Assembly: GCA_029012285.1 (NCBI GenBank)
Contig: JAQXLU010000008.1
Coordinates: forward strand, 1-43,981
Direction: 5' to 3'
DNA from: Clostridiales bacterium
GTDB lineage: Bacteria > Bacillota > Clostridia > Christensenellales > Aristaeellaceae
Length of the DNA stretch: 43,981 bases
Shown here: positions 25,621-34,086 of the stretch, piece after piece
Layout: the number at the start of each line of letters is the position of its first letter
Numbering within the stretch: the stretch's first letter is position 1
Program-made: the position numbers and the translations under genes
Notes under the pieces: model-generated
What the model saw: the letters and a program-made list of their open reading frames with translations, nothing else
What the model was told of the DNA's origin: nothing
The model's database searches: none

Positions 25621-26631
25621 ATGATTGAGCTCAAGGATATTGTGGTCAGGTTCGGGGATTTTGAGGCGCTGCACCACATCAATGTGGAGGTGAGGGAAGG
25701 GGAGTTCTTCACCTTCCTCGGGCCGTCCGGCTGCGGCAAGACCACCACGCTGCGCACCATCACCGGCTTCATCGAGCCGGTGAACGGCACTGTGGTCGTC
25801 GATGGCAAGGACATCACCCATGTGCCGATTGAGAAGCGCAACATCGGCATCGTGTTCCAGTCCTACGCGCTTTTCCCCACCATGACAGTGTACGACAACA
25901 TCGCCTTTGGCCTGAAGGTCAAGAAGCTGAAGAAGGACGAGATCGACAAGCGCGTGCGCGACATCGCCCGGAAGGTCGATTTGACCGACGAGCAGCTGAA
26001 AAAGGCGGTTTCCCAGCTTTCCGGCGGCCAGCAGCAGCGCGTCGCCATCGCCCGTGCGCTGGTCAACGGCCCGGCCATCATCTGCATGGATGAGCCCTTG
26101 TCCAACCTGGACGCCAAGCTCCGCGTGCAGCTGCGCAACGAACTGAAAAAGATGCAGAAGGACTTCGGCATCACCACCATCTATGTCACCCATGACCAGG
26201 AGGAGGCCCTGACCCTCTCCGACCGAATTGCCGTGTTCAACAAGGGATACATCGAGCAGATCGGCACGCCCAACGAGGTGTACAACCACTCCGCCACCGA
26301 GTTTGTGTGCAACTTCATCGGCGACATCAACCGTATCGAGGGTGAGCTGGCGCAGAAGATGGCGCTTGATCCTGCGAAGAACCACTTCATCCGCCTGGAA
26401 CGGCTGCGGGTCAACCAGCCCCAGCGGGAGAACGAAATCGTTCTGGAAGGCACGGTGGAAAGCCGCGAATACTACGGGCTGTACATCAAGTACTTCATCC
26501 ACGTGGGCAGCCAGACGCTCAAGGTGATTGAGAAAAACGACGGCGTGAACATCTACGAGGCCGGGCAGAAGGTGACCGTGGGGCTGGGCCTTGGGGACGT
26601 GATGAGCTACCCCATCCCCGCGGGCGAGTAA
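25621..26631 (+). CDS. ABC transporter ATP-binding protein
   Basis: A 336-residue importer ATPase of the FbpC/PotA type. Walker A is GPSGCGKTT near residue 39, the Q-loop is [10 protein letters not shown], the signature is [15 protein letters not shown], Walker B is [11 protein letters not shown], and the H-loop is [12 protein letters not shown]-terminal extension of about 100 residues is likely a TOBE regulatory domain. It energises uptake together with the double permease. I start at ATG 25621 (AAGGAAGTG upstream); the track's GTG at 25609 overlaps the SD. A 12-base gap to the permease gene indicates translational coupling. The substrate class (iron, polyamine or other) cannot be settled by the ATPase alone. 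Confidence 0.93.
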   Translation: MIELKDIVVRFGDFEALHHINVEVREGEFFTFLGPSGCGKTTTLRTITGFIEPVNGTVVVDGKDITHVPIEKRNIGIVFQSYALFPTMTVYDNIAFGLKVKKLKKDEIDKRVRDIARKVDLTDEQLKKAVSQLSGGQQQRVAIARALVNGPAIICMDEPLSNLDAKLRVQLRNELKKMQKDFGITTIYVTHDQEEALTLSDRIAVFNKGYIEQIGTPNEVYNHSATEFVCNFIGDINRIEGELAQKMALDPAKNHFIRLERLRVNQPQRENEIVLEGTVESREYYGLYIKYFIHVGSQTLKVIEKNDGVNIYEAGQKVTVGLGLGDVMSYPIPAGE

Positions 26632-26643
26632 GGAGGGCTGCTG

Positions 26644-28569
26644 ATGACAACATCGAAGGCTGCTCCGCGCAAGCTCAGCCTGTCGCTGCTCTGGAAGGTG
26701 TTCGGCACGGCGTTCTTTGTGTACTTGTTCTTCGGGTTCATGCTGCTGCCCTGCCTGAACACCCTTGGGCAGATCTTCACGGCGAAGAATGCGGCGGGCG
26801 AGACCGACCCGCTGGCGGTGCTCAAGTTCTTCTTTGCGGGCAATATGCCCTCCTTTGTGTGGAACTCGCTCAAGCTGGCGCTGGCCCTGGTCGTGACGGT
26901 CAATGTGGTCGGCGTGTCCATCGTGCTGCTGACCGAGTATTTCGATATCAAGGGCGCCCGCATCCTGCGCCTGGGCTACATGACCACGCTGATCTACTCC
27001 GGCGTGGCGCTGGTGACGGGCTATCTGTTCCTCTACGATTCCGACGGCATCCTGACCTCCTGGCTATCCAAAATCATCCCCGGCATGGACAAAAACTGGT
27101 TCTCGGGCTTCAAGGCGGTGCTGTTCACCATGACCTTTGCCTGTACGTCCAACCATGCGCTGTTTTTGCGCAACGCCATCCGCGGGATTGACTACAACAC
27201 GGTGGAGGCCGCCCGCAACATGGGCGCTGGCCCTGTGCGCGTGCTGCTGAAGGTCGTTTTCCCCACGTTGATCCCGACCATGTTCTCCCTGACGGTCATG
27301 ACCTTCATCACGGGTCTGTGCGCCATGTCCGCGCCCACGCTGCTGGGGTATAACTCCATCAACCCGGAGATCGTCCGCCTGGCGGGCTCCTCCATGGCGG
27401 ATGAAGCCTTCCCTCAGGCCCGCGCGGCGCTCCTGTCCATCATCCTGGCGCTGTTTACCATCATCTTGCTGACGGTGCTCTCCGCCTATGAACGCAAGGG
27501 GCATTACCTCTCCGTGTCCAAGACGAAGGCCAAGCTGGTCAAGCAGAAGATCAACAACCCCGTGGCCAATGTGCTGGCCCACATCTACGCCTATGTGCTG
27601 TGGATCATCTACATGACCCCCGTGGTGATGATCGTGCTCTTCGCCTTCCAGAACTACTCGGCCATCAAGCTGAAGGCGCTGAGCCTGAAGGATTTCACCC
27701 TCATCAACTTCTTTGGCACGCAGGACTACGAATACCTGACCAGCCGCGGCAAGGTCAAGACCCGCGTCGGGCAGATATCCGGCGTGTTCTCCAATGCCGA
27801 CACCCTGGGCGGCATCAAGACGTCCTTCATCCTGTCGGCCCTGGCGGCGGCCCTGGCCTGCGTGATCGTCGTGATCGCGGTCAACTACATCTTCAAGCAC
27901 AAGAACAAGCTGCGCTCCACCATGCTGGAGTACTCGCTGCTCTTCCCCTGGCTGCTGCCGACCATCCTCATCTGCTATTCCTACCGCACCTACTTTAACT
28001 CCAACGATGTGTGGTATGTGATGGGGCAGAACCTGTACTTCCGCGAAAACGTGCGATTGCTGATTGTGATTGCCTACACGGTGGTGAAGCTGCCCTTTGC
28101 GCTGCGCATGATCAAGGCCTCCTTCTACGCCATTGACGAGGAATTGGAGGACGCGGCGAAAAACCTGGGCGCCAGCGAATGGCGCACCTTCCTGAAGGTG
28201 AAGCTGCCCATCGTGTTGCCCAGCGTTCTGGCGGTGTTTGCGCTCAATTTCAACGCCCTCTTCACCGAATACGACATGGGTGCGACCTTCCAGTCCAGCT
28301 ACGGAAAGACCTACGCGATGGTCATCCAGAACATGTGCAACGACGAGGGCCGCGACGGCTACAACGTCAACGCCTCGGGCCGCCGTAATGCCTCGACGGT
28401 GTTCATCATGGCGGTCAGCGGATTGATCCTGTACCTGGTGTACGGCGTGGGTGCGCGCGACCTGGGCGAACGCCTGGAGGCCAAGGAGCGCCGCCGCCGC
28501 AGGCTACAAAAGGTGACCGCACGGATTCGTCCCAGCAAGGCCAAGCCCGCGTACCATATGCGGCCATAA
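26644..28569 (+). CDS. ABC transporter permease with two fused membrane domains
   Basis: A 641-residue integral membrane protein made of two successive BPD-transporter permease domains, each with about six helices. Each half has an EAA loop for contact with the ATPase: VEAARNMGAGPVRVLLKVVFP near 195 and LEDAAKNLGASEWRTFLKVKLP near 500. Such double-length permeases are typical of the Fe(3+)-type (FbpB/AfuB) and ThiP transporters, so one polypeptide forms the full channel. Substrate is undefined. SD AAGGAGG upstream. Last gene of the three-gene operon; its end is followed by a strong hairpin. The C-terminal tail is Arg/Lys-rich. Confidence 0.92.
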   Translation: MTTSKAAPRKLSLSLLWKVFGTAFFVYLFFGFMLLPCLNTLGQIFTAKNAAGETDPLAVLKFFFAGNMPSFVWNSLKLALALVVTVNVVGVSIVLLTEYFDIKGARILRLGYMTTLIYSGVALVTGYLFLYDSDGILTSWLSKIIPGMDKNWFSGFKAVLFTMTFACTSNHALFLRNAIRGIDYNTVEAARNMGAGPVRVLLKVVFPTLIPTMFSLTVMTFITGLCAMSAPTLLGYNSINPEIVRLAGSSMADEAFPQARAALLSIILALFTIILLTVLSAYERKGHYLSVSKTKAKLVKQKINNPVANVLAHIYAYVLWIIYMTPVVMIVLFAFQNYSAIKLKALSLKDFTLINFFGTQDYEYLTSRGKVKTRVGQISGVFSNADTLGGIKTSFILSALAAALACVIVVIAVNYIFKHKNKLRSTMLEYSLLFPWLLPTILICYSYRTYFNSNDVWYVMGQNLYFRENVRLLIVIAYTVVKLPFALRMIKASFYAIDEELEDAAKNLGASEWRTFLKVKLPIVLPSVLAVFALNFNALFTEYDMGATFQSSYGKTYAMVIQNMCNDEGRDGYNVNASGRRNASTVFIMAVSGLILYLVYGVGARDLGERLEAKERRRRRLQKVTARIRPSKAKPAYHMRP

Positions 28570-28570
28570 G

Positions 28571-28607
28571 CAAACAAAAACCCCCGGCTGCGCCGTGCAG
28601 TCGGGGG
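28571..28607 (-). terminator. Terminator between the permease and peroxiredoxin genes
   Basis: CCCCCGGCTGC pairs with GCAGTCGGGGG (11 bp, one G-U). On the minus strand it is followed by TTTTTGTTTG, a good U tract for the peroxiredoxin gene; on the plus strand ATGTTTGT follows, so it may also stop the ABC operon. Confidence 0.85.
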
Positions 28608-28622
28608 ATGTTTGTGCAGGAA

Positions 28623-29084
28623 TCAGCGCGCGGCGAGGTAATCCAGGATCTCGGCAGCATTCGTATCCGGCTTGACCTTGGGCATCACCTTTTCGATCAT
28701 GCCCTCCTCGTCGATGATGTAGGTGGTGCGGACAACGCCCATGCTGGTCTTGCCGCACATCTTCTTCTCCTGCCACACGTCGTAAGCCTGGATGGCCGTC
28801 AACTCCGGGTCGGAGAGCAGCACGAAGGGCAAATTGAACTTCTCCGCAAACCGGACATGGGAGGCCACGGAGTCCTTGCTCACGCCGATAACGGCGACCT
28901 CCTGCGCCTGGAAGGCAGCGTAGCTCTCCGCAAAGGCGCAGGCCTGGCGGGTGCAGCCGGGGGTGTTGTCCTTGGGGTAGAAGTAGAGCACGACCTTTTT
29001 GCCCAAATAGTCGGACAGGTGAATCTCCTTGCCGTGCTGGTCGTTCAAGGTGAAATCGGGCGCCTTCATACCGGCTTGTAGCAT
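28623..29084 (-). CDS. bcp: Thioredoxin-dependent peroxiredoxin (BCP type)
   Basis: A 153-residue cytoplasmic thiol peroxidase that reduces hydrogen or organic peroxides. APDFTLNDQHGKEIHLSDYLGKKVVLYFYPKDNTPGCTRQACAF shows the peroxidatic Cys and, five residues later, the resolving Cys of atypical two-Cys BCP proteins. FVLLSDPEL and RTTYIIDEEG are the later family motifs. I start at ATG 29084, seven bases after GGAGG; the 29102 start would sit upstream of that SD. It lies 45 bases downstream of the DUF2200 gene with no terminator between, so the two are probably one unit. A protective function in a mostly anaerobic organism is expected. Confidence 0.93.
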   Translation of the reverse strand: MLQAGMKAPDFTLNDQHGKEIHLSDYLGKKVVLYFYPKDNTPGCTRQACAFAESYAAFQAQEVAVIGVSKDSVASHVRFAEKFNLPFVLLSDPELTAIQAYDVWQEKKMCGKTSMGVVRTTYIIDEEGMIEKVMPKVKPDTNAAEILDYLAAR

Positions 29085-29129
29085 GATGTGACCTCCATTC
29101 ATGATGTGGCGGAGGATGCGGTGCGGGCA

Positions 29130-29480
29130 TCACTTCCGCAGAATTTTGTCCAGGGGCTTCCCCTTGGAGAGCTCATCCACCAGCTTGTCCAGGTAGCGGA
29201 GCTCCAGCATGAGGGGATCGTCGATTGCTTGTAGCTTCACGCCGCAGACCGAGCCGGTGATCTTGCGGCGGTTCTCGTTCAGGCAGGGGGCGTTTTGAAA
29301 GAACGCGCCATAGGGGAGGGGACTTTCCAGCAGAGCGTCCAGCTCGGTGGCGCTGTACCCGGTGAGCCAGGAGGTCACCTCGTATACCTCCTGGCGGGTG
29401 CGGCCCTTCCGTTCGGCTTTGGCGATCAGCAGGGGGAACACCTTCGCAAAGGGCATGGCGAACACCTTGTCGTTGGTCAT
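29130..29480 (-). CDS. DUF2200 family protein
   Basis: A 116-residue cytoplasmic protein that matches my recollection of DUF2200: MTNDKVFAMPFAKVFPLLIAKAERKGRTRQEV at the N-terminus, VTSWLTGYS, YGAFFQNAPCLNENRRKITG in the middle, and LMLELRYLDKLVDELSKGK near the C-terminus. Function is unknown. I start at ATG 29480, preceded by AAAGGAGG; the track's longer frame contains the promoter region. It has an extended -10 promoter of its own. It is followed by bcp on the same strand. Confidence 0.85.
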   Translation of the reverse strand: MTNDKVFAMPFAKVFPLLIAKAERKGRTRQEVYEVTSWLTGYSATELDALLESPLPYGAFFQNAPCLNENRRKITGSVCGVKLQAIDDPLMLELRYLDKLVDELSKGKPLDKILRK

Positions 29481-29508
29481 GGGGGCACCTCCTTTGCCTG
29501 ATGGGGAT

Positions 29509-29517
29509 ATTGTAACA
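29509..29517 (-). promoter_or_regulatory. Extended -10 promoter for DUF2200-bcp
   Basis: Minus strand TGT-TACAAT, 28 bases upstream of the DUF2200 start, with a weak -35 (TTCCCT-like). Confidence 0.5.
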
Positions 29518-29545
29518 CAATTTCCTGCGGGAGGGAAGGAGAACA

Positions 29546-29577
29546 ACAAAAAAACCTTGAAGCGATACTCCAAGGTT
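29546..29577 (-). terminator. Terminator after the tRNA pair
   Basis: On the minus strand AACCTTG pairs with CAAGGTT, followed by seven T residues. It lies five bases after the tRNA-Met 3' end. Confidence 0.85.
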
Positions 29578-29581
29578 TGTG

Positions 29582-29655
29582 TGGCTCAAATAGGATTCGA
29601 ACCTATGACCTGCCGGGTATGAACCGGACGCTCTGGCCAGCTGAGCTATTGAGCC
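29582..29655 (-). tRNA. tRNA-Met (CAT), elongator type
   Basis: The minus strand folds as a cloverleaf: acceptor GGCTCAA/TTGAGCC, D stem GCTC/GAGC, anticodon loop TTCATAC with anticodon CAT, T arm ATAGG-TTCGAAT-CCTAT, discriminator A. The 3' CCA is not encoded and must be added. The anticodon stem does not carry the three G-C pairs of initiators. A tRNA-Ile2 (modified CAT) is a remote alternative; the sequence is like clostridial elongator tRNA-Met. Confidence 0.93.
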
Positions 29656-29658
29656 AAA

Positions 29659-29735
<77 letters not shown>

Positions 29736-29781
29736 TCATTGGTGTGTGCCGCTTATGGGTTATCCCGTGGCGACAAGAGAT

Positions 29782-29810
29782 ATATTACACCATTCCATCG
29801 GGGTTGTCAA
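29782..29810 (-). promoter_or_regulatory. Strong promoter of the tRNA pair
   Basis: Minus strand TTGACA (29810-29805), 17 bp, TAATAT (29787-29782). The same hexamers and spacing occur at the rRNA-type promoter at 43826. Confidence 0.85.
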
Positions 29811-29868
29811 CCCCTAAAATGAGCTTTTTTGAAAATTGCCGGAAATGCTGCGCTATCCTGGCCAGCAC

Positions 29869-31173
29869 TCAGAGCAGGTGCGGCACGTAAAGCGGCATCA
29901 CGGTGACGCGCTTCAGGGCGCTGCGCAGGATGCAGGCGTTCCAAATCACGCGCATCAGCGTGCCGCACAGGCTGGCGACGGCCGCGCCGTACAGGCGGAT
30001 GCGCGGCAGGGGACAGAGCGCAGCCGTGACGAGCAGATTCAGCAGGGAGGCAAGCACGGTGCCCGTCAACGCCTTCTGCTGCACGCCCAGGCCTGTGATG
30101 AGCCCGAATTGCACCTGCTGGAGGGCCATCAGCAGCGCGGCGGGGGCCATCAGGCGCAGCAGTGGCGCCAGGGCGGCTTCCCGGTACAGGCAGCTGCTGA
30201 TAAAATCCGCCCCCAGGAAGAGCCCGATGGCTACGACGGACCCCACGCCCCACGCGCTCAGCAGCAGCTGTCGCATGGTGCGCCGCAACCGGGTATGCTG
30301 GCCCTCCTGGCGGGACACGGCGGGGGTGGCAACCATGCAGATCGCGCCGGTCACGATGCCGGGGAGCATCAGCAAGGGCATGGCCATGCCGCTTAGCAGA
30401 CCAAACTGGGCGGTGGCGGCAGCCTGGCTCAGCCCGGAGCGCCTCAGGCATGCCGGCAGCAGCACGGCGTTCAGTGCCCGCAGGACAGTCTGGCATAGCC
30501 GGGCAGCGGTGGTGGGTGCGGTCAGGCGGAATAGCTCGCGGCGAATGCCGGGGTCGGGCGCGAGATGTCCCATGCGCGGCGTTTGACGCCGGAACAGCAT
30601 CCACACGCACAGGCCCGCCGCGATCTCCGCCACCCCGGGGAGGGCTGCTGTCAGCGCCACGTCGCGCTGGGCAAAGCGCAGTAGCAGGAGGATGGTCAGC
30701 ACGCAGCGCACCGTTTGCTCGGCGCATTCGCTCAAGGCAGGGGTATCCATGTCGTTTCGGCCATAACACCAGCCGCTGTACACCGTGCACAGGCCCAGCA
30801 GCAGGATCAACGGCAGGCCCATCAGGATGGCGGGGAGCGTCCGCAGATCGCCCAGCACCCAGGCGATGCCGGGGGATAGCAGCAGCATGGCCGGCGTCAG
30901 CAGCAGGGACAGCCGCTTCACCAGGGACAAGCCGGAGCGCAGCACAGCCGTCGTATCCGCGTTTCGCTGGGCGGTGAGGCGGCTCATGGCGGTGGGTACC
31001 CCGGAGGTGACCGGCGTGATGGCCAGCATCACCGCCGAGGAGGAAAGCTCCATCACGCCCATGGCTTCCGCGCCCATCAGCCGGGCGCTCACCATGCGCA
31101 GCACAAAGCCCAGCGCCCGGGTGTATGCGTTGGCGAGGGTCAGCACCAGTGCCTGTCTTTTCAGCGAAGCCAT
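29869..31173 (-). CDS. MATE/MVF-type flippase (SpoVB-like)
   Basis: A 434-residue integral membrane protein with about 12-14 hydrophobic helices. The opening LVLTLANAYTRALGFVLRMVSARLMGAEAMGVMEL is typical of SpoVB/polysaccharide-transport flippases of the MOP superfamily, which move lipid-linked cell-wall or polysaccharide precursors across the membrane. In sporulators SpoVB-like proteins serve spore cortex peptidoglycan synthesis; the link here is inference. I start at ATG 31173, nine bases after AGGAGG; the track's longer starts lack an SD. The codon set is leucine- and arginine-rich but not foreign-looking. No flanking glycosyltransferases are present. Divergent from the SH3-domain gene. 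Confidence 0.85.
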   Translation of the reverse strand: MASLKRQALVLTLANAYTRALGFVLRMVSARLMGAEAMGVMELSSSAVMLAITPVTSGVPTAMSRLTAQRNADTTAVLRSGLSLVKRLSLLLTPAMLLLSPGIAWVLGDLRTLPAILMGLPLILLLGLCTVYSGWCYGRNDMDTPALSECAEQTVRCVLTILLLLRFAQRDVALTAALPGVAEIAAGLCVWMLFRRQTPRMGHLAPDPGIRRELFRLTAPTTAARLCQTVLRALNAVLLPACLRRSGLSQAAATAQFGLLSGMAMPLLMLPGIVTGAICMVATPAVSRQEGQHTRLRRTMRQLLLSAWGVGSVVAIGLFLGADFISSCLYREAALAPLLRLMAPAALLMALQQVQFGLITGLGVQQKALTGTVLASLLNLLVTAALCPLPRIRLYGAAVASLCGTLMRVIWNACILRSALKRVTVMPLYVPHLL

Positions 31174-31220
31174 CAGCATGCACCTCCTGTGGTTCGGGGG
31201 AGCATATGCGTGATTTCTCG

Positions 31221-31250
31221 TTGACAGCACTGCGCCGGGTGAAGTATAAT
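31221..31250 (+). promoter_or_regulatory. Consensus sigma-A promoter of the SH3-domain gene
   Basis: TTGACA, 18 bp, TATAAT: both hexamers perfect. 79 bases upstream of the ATG at 31330. Confidence 0.85.
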
Positions 31251-31329
31251 GCAGAAAAAAGCGAGCGCTTGGAAGAAATTGCAGCGCTCATGCGTTGATT
31301 TGATGAATCCATTTCGGAGGTGATAGATC

Positions 31330-32406
31330 ATGAAACGACTGATGATGCTCCTGCTGGCGATGATGCTGTGTGTCCCCGCAGCTTGCGGCGAGGAAACGCC
31401 GTACTGGATCGACGGGAAAACGTCTGACCTGGTGCATCTGCGCGCTGCCGCCCAAGCGGATGCCGACTCCCTGGGGCTGTACTACACCGGCACCGATGTG
31501 CGCGTGCTGGAATGGCTCGATGATTGGGCCTATGTGCAGGTGGGCGAGGTATCCGGCTTCATGAGGAGCAGCTACCTGTCTCGGGAGCAGGCGGCTTTGG
31601 CCGGGCCTTGGCAGATGGTGAATAACCCAAGCAGCACCTGGGCGAATCTGCGCTTGACGCCCTCCATGACGGGGAAGATCGCCCTGTGCCCGGATAACGG
31701 CACGGCGGTGCAAGTGCTTGGTGAAACGGCGGATGGCTGGAGCTATGTGGATTGTGACGGGACGAAGGGCTACATCCGCACTTCGCTTCTGTCCCCTGTG
31801 AAGATGGCTGCGCAGCGCACGACCATCCTGTCCCAGGAGAACGTCGACAGCTACATCCACCAGTACATCGCGCCCAATGGCAAGCCCATCTATTTCAGCG
31901 CGGTGCTGCGCGAGCCCATCATTTCCTTTGATGACGTCAATTTTGACGGCAATATGGACATCGTGGTGCTCATCAGCTCCGGCGTGAGCAATGCCTACTA
32001 TGCCTTCTTCGTGTACAATCCGCAATCGGATGCGTATGAGCGCGCCTTCCTGCTGTGCGGGGAAGAGGCCCTGCGCAACTACGTGCTTCGCCCGGAGCAG
32101 CAGATCGTTGTCTCCCAGGGAAGCAATGGCGCGGCGGGCGCGCTGCATGAAACCTACCTCTACCGCTGGCAGGGCCATGAACTCACGCTGATCAGGAGTG
32201 CTGTATCCGAGGACCTGACGGTGATGGAATTTGACGAGCACCGCTTCACCACCACGCTCTACGACGATCTGCTGCATATGACCGTGCGGGATCATCAACA
32301 GGGGGGCGAAGGCGACATCCTGTGGGAAAAGACCGTCCCCCATGAGGAAACGGAAATGATGAACGCCCTGGCGGAAGAGGAAGCCGCGCTCTGGCAGGGC
32401 ATCTGA
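31330..32406 (+). CDS. Secreted bacterial SH3-domain protein
   Basis: A 358-residue exported protein. Residues 1-20 are a signal peptide (MKRLMMLLLAMMLCVPAACG); the Cys near the cleavage region lacks a canonical lipobox. Two SH3b-like modules follow, about 25-90 (VHLRAAAQADADSLGLYYTG to GFMRSSYLS) and about 98-155 (ANLRLTPSMTGKIA to GYIRTSLLS), which generally bind peptidoglycan. The remaining 200 residues contain FDDVNFDGNMDIVVL, similar to a calcium-binding FG-GAP motif, but no catalytic domain is recognised. It probably sits in the cell wall. SD CGGAGG. The dCMP deaminase follows after 15 bases and is likely co-transcribed. Confidence 0.83.
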   Translation: MKRLMMLLLAMMLCVPAACGEETPYWIDGKTSDLVHLRAAAQADADSLGLYYTGTDVRVLEWLDDWAYVQVGEVSGFMRSSYLSREQAALAGPWQMVNNPSSTWANLRLTPSMTGKIALCPDNGTAVQVLGETADGWSYVDCDGTKGYIRTSLLSPVKMAAQRTTILSQENVDSYIHQYIAPNGKPIYFSAVLREPIISFDDVNFDGNMDIVVLISSGVSNAYYAFFVYNPQSDAYERAFLLCGEEALRNYVLRPEQQIVVSQGSNGAAGALHETYLYRWQGHELTLIRSAVSEDLTVMEFDEHRFTTTLYDDLLHMTVRDHQQGGEGDILWEKTVPHEETEMMNALAEEEAALWQGI

Positions 32407-32421
32407 GAAGGAGTGAAACCA

Positions 32422-32895
32422 ATGGATAAGTGGGACATCCGCTTTATGGACATGGCGCGGGTCATCGCCACCTGGACCAGCTGCAACACCCCTGGACGGG
32501 CCATCGGCGCGGTGATCGTCAAGGACAAGCGCATCATGACCACGGGCTACAACGGCGCGCCTGCGGGGCTGAAAACCTGCAAGGAGCGCGGCGAGTGCCT
32601 GAGGCGCAAGCTGGGCATCGCCTCCGGCACCCGCGCGGAGGTGTGCTACGCCATCCATGCGGAGCAGAACGCCATCATCCAGGCTGCCAAGCTGGGCGTT
32701 TCCATCGACGGCGCGACCCTCTACTGCACCCACCAGCCCTGCAGCGTCTGTGCCCGGATGATCATCAACGCGGGCATCCGGCGGGTGGTGTATGAGGAGG
32801 GCTACCCGGATGATTTCACGCTGGAGCTCTTTGGTGAGGCTGGCATCAACCTGGAGCGCTATCAGCCTGGGGAAACTGGCAGCGAAAAGCCCTGA
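32422..32895 (+). CDS. Deoxycytidylate (dCMP) deaminase
   Basis: A 157-residue zinc enzyme that deaminates dCMP to dUMP for thymidylate synthesis. Zinc-site motifs: HAEQNAI with His ligand and catalytic Glu, and CTHQPCSVC with two Cys ligands. GYNGAPAG is the family nucleotide-binding motif. Length and sequence match the ComEB/dCMP deaminase group; as a competence protein it is not supported by context. I start at ATG 32422, eight bases after AAGGAG; the track's GTG at 32413 overlaps the SD. It is read with the SH3 gene from the promoter at 31221. Confidence 0.94.
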   Translation: MDKWDIRFMDMARVIATWTSCNTPGRAIGAVIVKDKRIMTTGYNGAPAGLKTCKERGECLRRKLGIASGTRAEVCYAIHAEQNAIIQAAKLGVSIDGATLYCTHQPCSVCARMIINAGIRRVVYEEGYPDDFTLELFGEAGINLERYQPGETGSEKP

Positions 32896-32932
32896 GGAGG
32901 GTTGACCGTGCTGAAAAAGAGCTGAAAGGGCG

Positions 32933-32964
32933 CGTCCCCAAAGGTGGACTTCACCGTGGGGACG
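32933..32964 (+). other. Stable hairpin without T tract after the dCMP deaminase gene
   Basis: CGTCCCCA and GGTG pair with CACC and TGGGGACG, interrupted by AA/G, about 12 pairs. It is followed by GGGAGGG, so it is not a usual terminator. The 167-base gap 32896-33062 also contains a tiny reading frame (GTG CTG AAA AAG AGC TGA) with an SD-like GGAGGG. Confidence 0.5.
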
Positions 32965-33021
32965 GGAGGGCTCATTGCCGCAGACTGTTGCACAATGACC
33001 ATCAAGCTATAATACCATACG

Positions 33022-33057
33022 AAAAGCTCCTGCCTGGCTGGACAGGAGCTTATTTTA
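33022..33057 (+). terminator. Bidirectional terminator between dCMP deaminase and degV
   Basis: AAGCTCCTG pairs with CAGGAGCTT (9 bp). ATTTTAT follows on the plus strand and TTTTCG on the minus, so it suits both converging genes. Confidence 0.8.
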
Positions 33058-33062
33058 TGCGC

Positions 33063-33938
33063 TTACAGCGTGCGTTCCTTGCCGATGAAGCAGAATGCCA
33101 CCGTGCCGGGGCCGGCATGCGTGCCGATCACCGGGCCAATGGGCTCAATGCGGATGGTCATTTCCGGCAGCTTCTCGTGGAGCATGGCGGTCAGGGTCTC
33201 GGCGTCCTTCAGCGCGTCGGCGTGGATGACCAGACCGATGGATTCCTTCTGGTCGGTGACACATTCCACGGCCTTGTCCACAATGAAGCTCAGGGCCTTC
33301 TTGCGGCCGCGCACCTTGGAGGCCGCTGCCAGCTTGCCCTCGCGGGTCTCGGTCAGGATGGGCTTGAGATCCAGCAGTGTGCCAAGGGCCGCCGCGGTGG
33401 AGGAGATGCGTCCGCCGCGCTGAAGGTACTTGAGGTCCTCCACGGTGAAGTAGGCCTGGGCGCGGAGTTTGTTGTCCTCCACCCACTGGGCCACCTTCTC
33501 GATGGGCTCACCCGCGCGGTACATCTCGTTGGCCTTGAGCACCAGCAGGGTCTGCGGGCCGGAGATGGACAGGGTGTCCACCAGGATGAACTTGCGCTCG
33601 GGGTACTTGGCAAGCAGGGTCTCCCGGGTGGCGCGGATGGCGTTGATGGTCATGGACAGCTGGCTGGAGAAGGCCAGGAACAGGATGTCCTTGCCGCTGG
33701 ACAGGATGGGCTCGAAATACTCCTCGTACACCGTTTCATTCAGCGCGGAGGTGGTGGGGTGCGCCCCCTGGCGCATCTTGTCGTAGAAGGACTTATGATC
33801 CAGGGTCTGGCCCAGGTCGTCGTAGTATTCCTTGCCCTCCAGGGTATAGGGCATGTACACGACGGGGATGTCGTACTCTACCTTCAGCGCGTAGGGCAGA
33901 TCGCTGTCGCTGTCGGTCATGAGAATGTAGTCTTGCAT
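33063..33938 (-). CDS. DegV family protein, fatty-acid binding
   Basis: A 291-residue cytoplasmic protein of the DegV family. Recognisable parts: ILMTDSDSDLPYAL at the N-terminus, HPTTSALN, FSSQLSMTINA, LVDTLSISGPQ, AYFTVEDLKYLQRGGRIS and KPILTETREGKL, with THAGPGTVAFCF at the end. DegV (FakB-like) proteins bind single fatty acids, and some deliver them to a DhaK-type kinase (FakA) for phosphorylation; no kinase gene is nearby. I start at ATG 33938 after AGGAGGAAGCC; the track's longer start has no SD and would overlap the promoter. Its promoter lies about 60 bases upstream. Downstream of the spoVA operon on the same strand but separately expressed. Confidence 0.93.
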   Translation of the reverse strand: MQDYILMTDSDSDLPYALKVEYDIPVVYMPYTLEGKEYYDDLGQTLDHKSFYDKMRQGAHPTTSALNETVYEEYFEPILSSGKDILFLAFSSQLSMTINAIRATRETLLAKYPERKFILVDTLSISGPQTLLVLKANEMYRAGEPIEKVAQWVEDNKLRAQAYFTVEDLKYLQRGGRISSTAAALGTLLDLKPILTETREGKLAAASKVRGRKKALSFIVDKAVECVTDQKESIGLVIHADALKDAETLTAMLHEKLPEMTIRIEPIGPVIGTHAGPGTVAFCFIGKERTL

Positions 33939-33999
33939 GGCTTCCTCCTGTGTAATGAAAAATGATGAAAATGAATATGATATACAGGATACCATGCTT

Positions 34000-34028
34000 A
34001 TTGTAGCGCGAAATGGCGGAAAAAGCAA
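34000..34028 (-). promoter_or_regulatory. Promoter of degV
   Basis: Minus strand TTGCTT (34028-34023), 17 bp, TACAAT (34005-34000). It lies in the short gap after spoVAE, where I see only a weak hairpin and no good terminator. Confidence 0.6.
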
Positions 34029-34086
34029 CCCGAAAAGCTTTGGATAGATATAGAAGAAGATGAGAAGTTGCTGAGAAACGCCATCG

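Noticed and set aside
33008-33013. TATAAT between dCMP deaminase and degV
   Set aside because: The nearest TTGCAC is only 14 bp away, and a start here would run straight into the terminator at 33024. I do not call a promoter.
33998-34084. Short ORF after spoVAE (MAFLSNFSSSSISIQ...)
   Set aside because: An SD-like GGAG is present, but the peptide is about 28 residues, low-complexity, and overlaps the degV promoter; chance is the better explanation.
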